From the IMG/VR virus record IMGVR_UViG_3300027971_000043, positions 1-64,000 of that record: a DNA stretch of 64,000 nt, one strand, 5' to 3'. This stretch comes from a virus. The translations under genes were made by a program, and so were the position numbers. A model generated the notes under the pieces. The model had not been told where the DNA came from. It worked only from the letters and a program-made list of their open reading frames with translations, and made no database searches. Positions 33,746 through 42,341 of the stretch are shown here, one piece after another. Each line of letters begins with the position of its first letter. Positions within the stretch are counted from its first letter, which is position 1.

Positions 33746-35392
33746 TCAACGATTTTGTCCCTGGTTAACTACGTTTGACTCAGGTGTTTGGCCGAGTCCA
33801 GGGAGTTCTCCCAACTGCTGTTTAAGCTTGGCAATAACTTCCCTTACTGGTCTACCTCGATATAGGGCGTCCGGATTGGCGTTGTACATGTTAACAACTT
33901 CTGCAACCTTGGACATGGTTTCCGGGGATAATTGAACTTTGGTTGCGCCTTGAGCAGAAGGAGCGGTGGGAATAGTGGCAGTGCCAGCCTCGGCAACCAT
34001 TGGAGAATCAATTTTGAGTAGTCTGATTGGGATTTGACCGCTTTGTGCAGTCTCCTGATTGGGTTGGGCCGCGGCGGGAGTCTTGCCGGGTTGAGGGGTT
34101 GTTGGAGTCTGCCCGGGTTGAGCGGACGGGGCGGGTGAAACTGGGGGAAGCCCACGAGTTGACATTGCCTCCATCATTTGAATCATAGGATTTGCGGAGG
34201 GAAGGTCTAAAAGACCTCTCTGATTTACGTCGTCTAACCACTTCTCGTATTCTTTTCGTTTCGCTGGATTTATTTTTCCAGTAAGAGGATTGATTGCAGA
34301 ATCCCAACCAACCGTAGCAGAAAGATCGGGAGGGGCAAAAGGAAATACTCGCTCTGGTTTTCCTGTTTCTTTATTTATTACTACTGGACCCACTTCAGGA
34401 TGTTGAGTTAAAACGTTTGTTATAATCTCATTTGCCCTAGTTTTCCAGCTTAATATTTCTTCATTGGCTTCCGCTTTAGTAGTTTGAAACATGAGTCTAC
34501 TTTTTTCGTTGATATAATTTTCTGACAATTTATCGTCTTTTCCGGGGTATCTAGCTTGCAACTCATCCCATTGTTTTTGAGCAGACTTTGGAAGTTCTCC
34601 TACAATCGCTCGAGTTTCGAATTGTCCCATGGCAGTACCAAGTTCAGCTTTTTGATATTCGTCCTGCTGCTTTGCTTTACCTTGAGCAATTTCAGAATAC
34701 ATTTTAATTAAGTTTTCATCTTTATTCCCTAAGTTATAAAACTCTTCATTTCCTTTAGACAATTCATTCTTTAAACGATCTGGACCAATTTTTGTGACGT
34801 CTAATTCATTAATCCGATTGATGACCGCAACAGCTTGAGGACGAGTTCTTACATTAGTAAAGTCTTGTTCCAACATTCTTTTGTTCGCAACCAAAGCCAA
34901 GGCGTTTTTATAGGCATCGGTTTGTTGTTTTATATTTAGACCCGAAGCATAACCCTTGTTAGTTGCTTCAGCCACCTTAAGACCATCTCCGCTTTCAATA
35001 GCCAGCATCAATTCCGATTCAAGTCGAGCGGCTGAAACCTCTTGCTCTCTAATCGCATTTTTTTGATTCAGTTCCAGAAGAGCTTTTGTCTGTTCAAAGC
35101 CAAACTTTCGTTCATCTAAGTCTCGATCCAAAGCCTTGCTTTGCGCTTCGGATTGCGCTTTTATTAGCTGACCAGCATTTTGAGCATCGGCTGATGCAAT
35201 TCGAGCTGTGTTGATCTGCGCTTCTTGTGCCTGATTTGCAGCTTGTTGATCTAATTGAGCGTAGGACAAAGCCAGTCTATTCTGCTCTTGTTGATCCTGC
35301 TGGAACAATTGTTGTTTTTTCAAGTAGTTCTCGCGCAAATCACCAAGGATTCCCCGCACCTGGCCTACATAATCTGGAGCTACTGGTGTCAT
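33746..35392 (-). CDS. Putative internal virion protein (coiled coil)
   Basis: A 548-aa protein with an N-terminal 170-residue coiled coil rich in Gln and Ala (LRENYLKKQQLFQQDQQEQN), a helical middle, and a Pro/Gln-rich linker (PAPSAQPGQTPTTPQPGKTP) near residue 420-450. The composition and its place between the tail genes and the giant protein match internal or ejection proteins of podovirus-like phages. No enzyme motif seen. Confidence 0.55.
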   Translation of the reverse strand: MTPVAPDYVGQVRGILGDLRENYLKKQQLFQQDQQEQNRLALSYAQLDQQAANQAQEAQINTARIASADAQNAGQLIKAQSEAQSKALDRDLDERKFGFEQTKALLELNQKNAIREQEVSAARLESELMLAIESGDGLKVAEATNKGYASGLNIKQQTDAYKNALALVANKRMLEQDFTNVRTRPQAVAVINRINELDVTKIGPDRLKNELSKGNEEFYNLGNKDENLIKMYSEIAQGKAKQQDEYQKAELGTAMGQFETRAIVGELPKSAQKQWDELQARYPGKDDKLSENYINEKSRLMFQTTKAEANEEILSWKTRANEIITNVLTQHPEVGPVVINKETGKPERVFPFAPPDLSATVGWDSAINPLTGKINPAKRKEYEKWLDDVNQRGLLDLPSANPMIQMMEAMSTRGLPPVSPAPSAQPGQTPTTPQPGKTPAAAQPNQETAQSGQIPIRLLKIDSPMVAEAGTATIPTAPSAQGATKVQLSPETMSKVAEVVNMYNANPDALYRGRPVREVIAKLKQQLGELPGLGQTPESNVVNQGQNR

Positions 35393-35395
35393 AAA

Positions 35396-36847
35396 TTACG
35401 CCAATTGTGGCACATAGGCTGACCCTGTCCAGTTCTGTGCTTGTTGTTGCGCTTGCCGTTGAGCTTGCGCTACGAGTCTTTGTCCTCCTGGCCCTTTAAA
35501 GGCGGAGATTGGAATATCTGCTCCACCAAAATTAAGGCTGGTAACAGAACCCGCGCCAGGAAGATTAGGTCTTGTAGCCGAGTATTCACCCGGTTTGAAC
35601 GACACATATTGCCCCTTCTTAATATCGAACTGACCGGGCAATGCCTGACTCTGCCAAGCGTTAAGGGCATTGGAATTTGAAATTTGGCTATTGTATTGAG
35701 CTTGGTCGGTCAAAGCTCCAAACACCAGACTTGGGGGAACCATTTTACTGGCTTCAAAATTTGCTCGGGCCATGGTAGATTGTTGGGCCATGTTTGCCAT
35801 ATTGTTATATACATCGGAGGATTTTACGTAAACCGCATTAAAGATTGCGTTTGGATCTACGTGATTGTAATTGGCAATTGTACTGAAGATAGTGGCAGGA
35901 TTCGTAATCAATTGGTTTACAAATTCGGCTCCACTAACCGGCATCATTTCGCGACCAACTGTAGCGGCAAGTTTGGCTGTCTGGTCAAGTAATCCAGCTC
36001 CGGCAGTTTGAAGTTGTAGGCTGGTTAAGCCTAGGTCTCTAGCAGCTAAGTTTCGGCCAAGGCCACCTCCGTACAACCCAGTGGTAAAACCTTTAGCGGC
36101 GGAGCTTCTGAAAATTTGATCGACCACGTCCGTCGGTATTTTACCAGCAAGGTAGTTGGATGTGATCTCATTTGTCTTTGCCATGTTCGCTTTGTAACCA
36201 GGCATTGCAGCATCAAACTGATCGATATATTTTTTATTTAAAATCTCGGCCATTTTGTTGGCCTGTGTTCCTATCTTCGTAGGATCATTTAACTGAGCAG
36301 CAGCGGCAGCAGCTTGATTTGTAACATCCGAGATCGACGGATTAATTCCGGCAATCATGCTCTTGATTTGAGCTGGACTTAAATTAAGTTTCTGGGCTGC
36401 GGATTTTGCATCTGCAACAAGTTGGTTTTGGTCAACAAAGAAATTAGGATTTACTCCGCTATTAATCTGGTTAAATGTATTTCTAAAATTACCCATCACA
36501 CCAGAGAGATCAACTCCCTGCATTGTAGGAGCAGCGCCCAAGAAAAATTCAACTGGTGTTGCTTGAGCTTGGCTAGCTCCAGAAAGCCCAGCGCCAAGGC
36601 GTGATCCGGCAGAACCGCCACCCCCGCCAAAAACATTTTTGGCTGGAGTGCGAACACCGCCAGTATCCTTGTACTGGCTCGAATTCGGCATATTAGCCCA
36701 CAAGCTTCCTGGTCCTGGGGCAGAAACCTGTTCAAAAGTTTTCCGACTAGCCGGAGAACTCATATACGCATTCCAGGCGGCATCGCCACTAGAATAAGAA
36801 GGAGCGGCTCCTCCACCACCCAAGAAATCAAAAACCATATTAGCCAT
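35396..36847 (-). CDS. Putative internal virion protein
   Basis: A 483-aa protein with a Gly-rich N-terminal 90 residues (NVFGGGGGSAGSRLGAGL), an Ala/Asn/Gln-rich helical centre, and a Gln-rich end (VAQAQRQAQQQAQN). It lies 3 nt from both neighbours. Composition and position suggest a virion protein ejected with the DNA or lining the tail. Not homologous in an obvious way to any named family. Confidence 0.5.
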   Translation of the reverse strand: MANMVFDFLGGGGAAPSYSSGDAAWNAYMSSPASRKTFEQVSAPGPGSLWANMPNSSQYKDTGGVRTPAKNVFGGGGGSAGSRLGAGLSGASQAQATPVEFFLGAAPTMQGVDLSGVMGNFRNTFNQINSGVNPNFFVDQNQLVADAKSAAQKLNLSPAQIKSMIAGINPSISDVTNQAAAAAAQLNDPTKIGTQANKMAEILNKKYIDQFDAAMPGYKANMAKTNEITSNYLAGKIPTDVVDQIFRSSAAKGFTTGLYGGGLGRNLAARDLGLTSLQLQTAGAGLLDQTAKLAATVGREMMPVSGAEFVNQLITNPATIFSTIANYNHVDPNAIFNAVYVKSSDVYNNMANMAQQSTMARANFEASKMVPPSLVFGALTDQAQYNSQISNSNALNAWQSQALPGQFDIKKGQYVSFKPGEYSATRPNLPGAGSVTSLNFGGADIPISAFKGPGGQRLVAQAQRQAQQQAQNWTGSAYVPQLA

Positions 36848-36850
36848 AAA

Positions 36851-38068
36851 TTACGCCATGTTGGGAATTTCACCCATTGCAAACGCTCTCATTTGGATCT
36901 GAGGTCGGCCAATGTTAGCTCCGTCCACCTCTCTTAGTTCTTCTTTCAAAAGATCCACAGCTTTTTCCTCGTAAACTTGGGCTTCAACAAGATTGTTATT
37001 TTCTTCTTTTTCAATGGCAATTGCCATCATCTTGAGGGCGCCGAGGTTGGTGACGATAAGATCGTCATCGTCGCCTGTGACCGGAATAAACTTACGTTTG
37101 GCAAGTACCGTAACGGCAGACCCTTCCTCATTTTCAAAGCCCGGAATTGCATAACGCCTATACTGGGGCAAAGTCTCGTCGGGCGCAAGTATGGCGATGC
37201 AGTATTCGGAACCCGTGGTCGGATCAACTGCATAGACACGGACCCAACCTTTCGTAGGGCTTTTGTTTATTGCATCGATGCTTCTGAAGGCATTAACTGT
37301 GGTGCGGGGGAGTTCTGTTAAAGTTAGTACAGCTGGATTGTTGTAACCAACTTGCCACGGGTATGCGGAATTCAATGATGAGGAAGTCTCTACACTACTG
37401 TCGGGAGCTATAAATTGCCAGACAGACCCGTTATTTACTATAATCCACCCGTTAAGATTTCTGTAAGCGGGTTTTGAGTTTGCTGTGGTATAAAAAGCAT
37501 AAACACCGTTAGCCACAACGGCTGCCCCAGCAAACCCAGAAACCAATACACTAGAATTCCCCGAACCGGCGCTCAAGTTCAAACGCTCGCCGTCGATGTA
37601 GGCTCCGTTTTCCTGCGTCTGGATTCGGTCGTTGTAAGTATCTGATCCGCGAAATAGAATGGTTGAGGTGGCGTCTTCAATAAGATCGGTGTAAACACGA
37701 ATAAAACTTTGAGCCGCCAAAGACCTAAAGCAAGGAACATAGCCACGGTCGACTAACTGCCTCCAATCTCCGGGTTGAGCCATTCCCGGGCCATTGGCCA
37801 TAAATTCATACCACTGGTTATAAACCTGTGCAGGAGCTCCCCCAAAGTTATATCCTAGGATTGATTCAAACTCGCGGGGAAGAGTGATGCACCCGCCGTA
37901 AACACAAACGGAATACCGTCCGTAAGTTCCCGCATAAAGTCCCTTATTGAGCAACCTTTCCTGAGCTTCGTTTACGCGAGCCAAAAGCTGGGGATTATCT
38001 GCGCACATTCCATTTTGGGTAACGCGGGCTAACTGTTGTTTTACCGATCCGTATGTTCTGCGGATCAT
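36851..38068 (-). CDS. Putative tail adaptor/tube protein
   Basis: A 405-aa protein. The N-terminal helices (YGSVKQQLARVTQNGMC, QLLARVNEAQERLLNKG) followed by CVYGGCITLPREFESIL resemble head-tail adaptor or tail-tube proteins found next to internal virion proteins in podovirus-like phages. The C-terminal part has SIDAINKSPTKGWVRVYAVD and an acidic helix. A beta-rich insert (about 165-240) is unexplained. Start overlaps the upstream stop by 4 nt. Confidence 0.5.
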   Translation of the reverse strand: MIRRTYGSVKQQLARVTQNGMCADNPQLLARVNEAQERLLNKGLYAGTYGRYSVCVYGGCITLPREFESILGYNFGGAPAQVYNQWYEFMANGPGMAQPGDWRQLVDRGYVPCFRSLAAQSFIRVYTDLIEDATSTILFRGSDTYNDRIQTQENGAYIDGERLNLSAGSGNSSVLVSGFAGAAVVANGVYAFYTTANSKPAYRNLNGWIIVNNGSVWQFIAPDSSVETSSSLNSAYPWQVGYNNPAVLTLTELPRTTVNAFRSIDAINKSPTKGWVRVYAVDPTTGSEYCIAILAPDETLPQYRRYAIPGFENEEGSAVTVLAKRKFIPVTGDDDDLIVTNLGALKMMAIAIEKEENNNLVEAQVYEEKAVDLLKEELREVDGANIGRPQIQMRAFAMGEIPNMA

Positions 38069-38487
38069 GAGTAGTTCCCTACGTAGACTTTATATTTGTA
38101 TCCGTTGGGGGCGGTTGGAGTGGGCGGAGTTAAAAGTTCTTGCCCCGCCACGGTATAAGTGCTAGATCCCTCTCCCCACGGGGCAATAACATTTGATGTT
38201 GAATCTACGAGCACCATGTCGCCAAAATTAAATTGAGTAAACTCAAGCCACGATCCATTGACAAAAAGATTGACAGTCGAGGGCAAACCAGTTTGAGCAT
38301 TGATCTTGAACCATAATTTATTTTGGTCAGAACCCGTTGGAGTGGAGGAACTAACAACGGCATAACGAAGTTCATCGGGATATTGAACTGAAAGATAAGA
38401 AGATAAAGTTGTTAGGAAGTCTCCAAAATTTCCGGGATAAGGAGTTCCGGCTGGCACACTACCGGAAGTAATCGTTATTTCGGCCAT
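38065..38487 (-). CDS. Tail protein, short paralogue of the 608-aa spike
   Basis: A 140-aa beta protein. Its C-terminal 70 residues (NGSWLEFTQFNFGDMVLVDS, VIAPWGEGSSTYTV, PNGYKYKVYVG) align by eye with the C-terminus of the 40515-42341 product (SGAWFEFSTLNRGDIIITSD, VTFPWGESGKVYDL, PVGFKYKYYIG). Its N-terminal part (PTGSDQNKLWFKI) matches the N-terminus of that protein (PSVEDNDKIWIHT). So this looks like the same domain without the large insert. Virion role inferred. Confidence 0.6.
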   Translation of the reverse strand: MAEITITSGSVPAGTPYPGNFGDFLTTLSSYLSVQYPDELRYAVVSSSTPTGSDQNKLWFKINAQTGLPSTVNLFVNGSWLEFTQFNFGDMVLVDSTSNVIAPWGEGSSTYTVAGQELLTPPTPTAPNGYKYKVYVGNYS

Positions 38488-38491
38488 AGAT

Positions 38492-38524
38492 CCTTTAGAT
38501 TAAAGGGTTGCATTTTTTTGTCAA
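38492..38524 (-). promoter_or_regulatory. RBS-masking hairpin and promoter-like sequence
   Basis: On the minus strand a hairpin pairs CCTTTA with TAAAGG (38492-38497 and 38501-38506) around a 3-nt loop, and the TAAAGG arm contains the Shine-Dalgarno for the ATG at 38487. Upstream is TTGACA (38519-38524), 16 nt, TAATCT (38497-38502). The hairpin could lower translation of the 140-aa gene. Confidence 0.4.
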
Positions 38525-40518
38525 GGGAGAGGTCCGTTTCGACTTCCTGACGTAACCGCACTTGTGGCAAAATTATAAGCAGAAGAAGAAGTTATCGAAA
38601 CATCTGTTCTCAAATATGTTAACGACGCTACACTTCCTCCATTTGAATAATAATATAATGCTCCGTTACTAGAGGGTTGACCGCTTGCATTTGCCCCCAC
38701 CCCAAAACCAAAGAAAAAAATGGTGACGGGTAAAAATGGGGCGACATTCGGATTTACCAATGTTTCTCCAGCCTGTGTAAAAGTGCTGAGTCTGTAATTA
38801 TTTCCGGAAGCATATGCTGTAAAACCATAAGAAAGCGGGGAGGCTACAAATGGAGCAAAAGGAGCTAAACCAGAAACAACACCATAATTCCCCCCGGGTT
38901 GAAGATTTACTCCAGATTTTGTAAACGTATACAATAAACTTCCGCTCATGTTGTAAAACTCAAATATAATGTCAGTTGGAGAAAAAAACTGACTGTATCT
39001 AGCAACTAACATGTATTGAGAAATTCCATTGTGATTATAAATACTAAAAGAAGTAAGATTGGTGAGGCCAGTTAAAAATGTTGAGGCAACTCCAGCATCA
39101 GTAATCTTCTTTATGGCAGAGTTGTCCATAAAATAAATAGAATTGTTTGTATCAAAAAGTAATGGACTTTGACCATTTTGCGCGTCATATGCTTGTTGAT
39201 AATAAGCACCCCAAGAGGATCCATTCCATTTAGCAATCCTAAAAGTCGTATTATTATCAACATAAGAAGCATAAATTTTATTGTTAAAAGTTTCGATAAC
39301 TCCACGGAGTTGAATTGTCCCGGGGTATGGGCCAAAAGACGAACCGAGCGTTCTTAAATATCTCGTTCCCCCTAAAAGATTCGAAACATATCTAACTTTG
39401 TTTTGGCCTTCATAATAATCGACAAAAAGAGTTCCGTATGTAGAAGATGGCGATACTTGGCCGCCCCCATTAAAAAGACCCGGATTAATTGTTAAAGTTA
39501 TTGTTTTTGTGATGGTAGGACCTAACACACTTACGGCGGATAGACCTATCGACATGATTCCGGTTTCGGGCCACCCCGAGTTAAGTGTACCGCTTATGAG
39601 CCCAGTAGAAGTATTTATCGATACTCCCGAAGGAAGATTTGTCGCGCCGTATGAAGAAGCTGCATTTGAGGTTCCACCACCCAAAGTAATCTGGTAAGAA
39701 AAAGCCCCACCATCGTCTCCAGTGGTATTTCCACTCGTTATAATTGGGGGTACATTAACAGTAACATTTAGAGTAGCAACTCCAGTAAAGTATTGATTAG
39801 AGGCCGATAATATAATATTAGTTGACTGTGCGACTGAGCCTGGTGGAGTCGCGGGAGTTCCAGAAATTATTCCTGTGCTTGTGTTAATACTTAACCCGGA
39901 AGGAATTGGGGAAGCTCCAAATAATGTTGGAGACTTGGAGGCTGTAATTGTGTAAGGAGTAATCGCAGAGCCAGCGGTAAATGCAAGCGGGGTCAAAGAA
40001 CTCGTAATAACAGGACGTTGTTGAAGGGTGAAAATTAAATTTTGATTTCCAGTTCCAGCAGCATTTGTAGCACTTACGGTTGCTGTAACTGTGATAACGG
40101 CATCATTTGAAACGGATGTGGGTGTTCCAGTTATTAAACCGGTACCCGTATTAACAGATAGGCCCGTGGGTAAACTAGTTGCCCCGTAAGAGAGAATAGC
40201 GGTAGGAGAAGAAGCGGTGATTTGATACGAGAAGGCTGTAGCCATTTCATGCGTCACTGCGTCAACACTAGTAATAAAGGGCGTGGGAGGGGTATTGACA
40301 GTAAGGTCGAGAATAGCGGCGCTTGTTCCTCCAACCCCTCTGGCTAAAATGGTGATGGCAAATCGTCCGGCTTGTTGAAGTTCGCCTGAAATAACACCTT
40401 CTTGGTTTATAGACAATCCTTGAGGAAGATTCTCAGCAGCAAAATAAATTGTATTCGACGCGGTTATAGTACGTGAATACACGCCACCAGCCGTTACTGT
40501 TTGATACACAATTGTCAT
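38521..40518 (-). CDS. Tail spike with four Ig-like (He_PIG) repeats
   Basis: A 665-aa protein. About the first 350 residues hold four putative-Ig repeats, each with the He_PIG core: NLPQGLSINQEGVISG, SLPTGLSVNTGTGLITGTP, PIPSGLSINTSTGIISGTP and NLPSGVSINTSTGLISGT. The rest is a beta-rich region with short strand repeats that may be a propeller (FNNKIYASYVDNNTTFRIAK). Ig-like modules on phage fibres usually bind host carbohydrate. Overlaps its neighbours by 4 nt on each side. Confidence 0.7.
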   Translation of the reverse strand: MTIVYQTVTAGGVYSRTITASNTIYFAAENLPQGLSINQEGVISGELQQAGRFAITILARGVGGTSAAILDLTVNTPPTPFITSVDAVTHEMATAFSYQITASSPTAILSYGATSLPTGLSVNTGTGLITGTPTSVSNDAVITVTATVSATNAAGTGNQNLIFTLQQRPVITSSLTPLAFTAGSAITPYTITASKSPTLFGASPIPSGLSINTSTGIISGTPATPPGSVAQSTNIILSASNQYFTGVATLNVTVNVPPIITSGNTTGDDGGAFSYQITLGGGTSNAASSYGATNLPSGVSINTSTGLISGTLNSGWPETGIMSIGLSAVSVLGPTITKTITLTINPGLFNGGGQVSPSSTYGTLFVDYYEGQNKVRYVSNLLGGTRYLRTLGSSFGPYPGTIQLRGVIETFNNKIYASYVDNNTTFRIAKWNGSSWGAYYQQAYDAQNGQSPLLFDTNNSIYFMDNSAIKKITDAGVASTFLTGLTNLTSFSIYNHNGISQYMLVARYSQFFSPTDIIFEFYNMSGSLLYTFTKSGVNLQPGGNYGVVSGLAPFAPFVASPLSYGFTAYASGNNYRLSTFTQAGETLVNPNVAPFLPVTIFFFGFGVGANASGQPSSNGALYYYSNGGSVASLTYLRTDVSITSSSAYNFATSAVTSGSRNGPLP

Positions 40519-42341
40519 GGTGTTATTACTGGAAGATCGGGTTGAAGCATTCGAGCGCCGATATAGTACTTGTATTTAAATCCTACTGGAGGAGTTGGTA
40601 AGACTGGGACTGTAAAGTTTGCCTCTCCCCAGGGAGATAAATCATAAACTTTCCCGGACTCACCCCAGGGGAATGTAACATCTTCGTCGTCAGAAGTTAT
40701 AATAATATCCCCCCGGTTCAGGGTAGAAAACTCAAACCATGCCCCTGAAGAATATCGTCTAAGCGCTGGTGTTGCAAAATTTGTTGTCGGAACTGCGTCA
40801 AAAATTTGAATGTTCATTCCTTTGGTAGAGGTTCCGGATGAATTAGTTGCGCCGAGAAGAACAGGAAATATTCCGGAAACCGTTGGCGTTCCAGAAATAA
40901 GACCCGTGGACGAATTTAAACTAAGCCCAGTCGGAAGACCAGTAGCGGAATAAGAAATTACGGGAGCTGGAGAAGCCACAATTTGATACGAAAAAGCAGC
41001 ATTTATAAAACCAGAAGAATAGTCGGAACTAGTAATTTCGGGGGACTCTTGAAGCAGTAATCCCTGGCGCGTTTGATGGTTACTTATTGAAACATCAAAA
41101 GCATTATCTATTGCTCCACTAGAAGTTAGTCTATACGCCTTTGCCGGGAACGTAACACCCGACACAAAACAAGCACCAGAATTTGAAACAGCTAAACTGT
41201 AGAGGGTGGCTCCATTGGCTGCAAAAGAAGTGGAAAAGGTACTATCGACAGAACCATTTGAATTTAAGCGGACTACTTTTATTCCGGGATTATTAAATTG
41301 ACCGCATATGTATATTTTTCCATTTGATGCTTCAACAATATTTTCTATCTGAGAGGTTGTATTAACCGGTGAAAAAGAAGTATCTAGAGCTCCAGTAGGC
41401 AAAAGTCTTCGTAGCAACCCGGATACTTGTTGTGATGCAAATAAAATTTTCTGATCGCCCTGAATCCATAGACACGGGTTCCCAGAGAGAAAATCATTCG
41501 AATAAGGAGTGAAGGAAGTGTCTAAAGAGGCTGTTGACGTCAGACGACAAAATCCTATTCTATTAGCGGATAGGTTTACGCCTTTATAACGATCAAACAA
41601 ACCTCCGATCAAAATGGATCCGTTTGATTGAATCCCCACGGTTGAAATCACTGCTTGGTTTCCGGCTATATTACTAACTCCGGTTGTAGAAACAAAAGTT
41701 GAATCTAGTGTTCCATCAGTATTAATTCTTACTATGCACACGGCGGCGGTTGCATTGTAGGTGGCAAAATCTCCAAAAGCTATAATCTTCCCGTCCGGTT
41801 GAACTTGAAGCCCGCGAACAAAAGGGTAGGTTCCCCCAAAAACTCCAGCAGCAAAAGTTCCGTCTTGGCTCCCGTCGGAATTAATTCTATAAATAGTGTT
41901 TGCTCCGGAACTAGTATTCATAACTGCAATATAATATTTTCCGGAAGGTCCTAAGGCGAGACCACGTATAGAAGGATTAGTAATACTGATCCACGAAACT
42001 GAAAAAGTGTTGTCGAGTGCTCCGGTAGTTGGATTGTAAGCTCGGAGCATAGTGGCTGGAGAATAAGAGTCCGACACGACCAGAATTCTGGTGGCGGAAG
42101 TTCCTGACGGAGGCGGTGGAACTGGAAGTGGAGGTTCAGGAGCATCACCAGGCTGAGGCGTATGAATCCAAATTTTATCGTTGTCCTCTACCGAAGGAAT
42201 AGTACCACCTGTGACATAAATATCCTCAACGTCTGTTCTCTCTACATGAGCATTCAACGCTACGTGATCTACAGTATCCTGAACGGTACGAGGATAATCA
42301 TCAAATCCGGGAGGATTAAAATAGACAGAATACTCGCTCAT
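40515..42341 (-). CDS. Tail spike with delta-60-type beta-propeller and one Ig repeat
   Basis: A 608-aa protein. The start at 42341 is chosen because it overlaps the upstream TGA (ATGA) and has GGGAG at the right distance; an ATG at 42347 is also in frame. A Pro-rich linker leads to repeats such as LQVQPDGKIIAFGDF and VGIQSNGSILIGGLFDRY, which match delta-60 repeats and probably form a propeller. Then comes one He_PIG repeat (GLPTGLSLNSSTGLISGTP). The N- and C-terminal ends match the 140-aa protein at 38065, so the middle looks like an insertion into that domain. Confidence 0.7.
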   Translation of the reverse strand: MSEYSVYFNPPGFDDYPRTVQDTVDHVALNAHVERTDVEDIYVTGGTIPSVEDNDKIWIHTPQPGDAPEPPLPVPPPPSGTSATRILVVSDSYSPATMLRAYNPTTGALDNTFSVSWISITNPSIRGLALGPSGKYYIAVMNTSSGANTIYRINSDGSQDGTFAAGVFGGTYPFVRGLQVQPDGKIIAFGDFATYNATAAVCIVRINTDGTLDSTFVSTTGVSNIAGNQAVISTVGIQSNGSILIGGLFDRYKGVNLSANRIGFCRLTSTASLDTSFTPYSNDFLSGNPCLWIQGDQKILFASQQVSGLLRRLLPTGALDTSFSPVNTTSQIENIVEASNGKIYICGQFNNPGIKVVRLNSNGSVDSTFSTSFAANGATLYSLAVSNSGACFVSGVTFPAKAYRLTSSGAIDNAFDVSISNHQTRQGLLLQESPEITSSDYSSGFINAAFSYQIVASPAPVISYSATGLPTGLSLNSSTGLISGTPTVSGIFPVLLGATNSSGTSTKGMNIQIFDAVPTTNFATPALRRYSSGAWFEFSTLNRGDIIITSDDEDVTFPWGESGKVYDLSPWGEANFTVPVLPTPPVGFKYKYYIGARMLQPDLPVITP

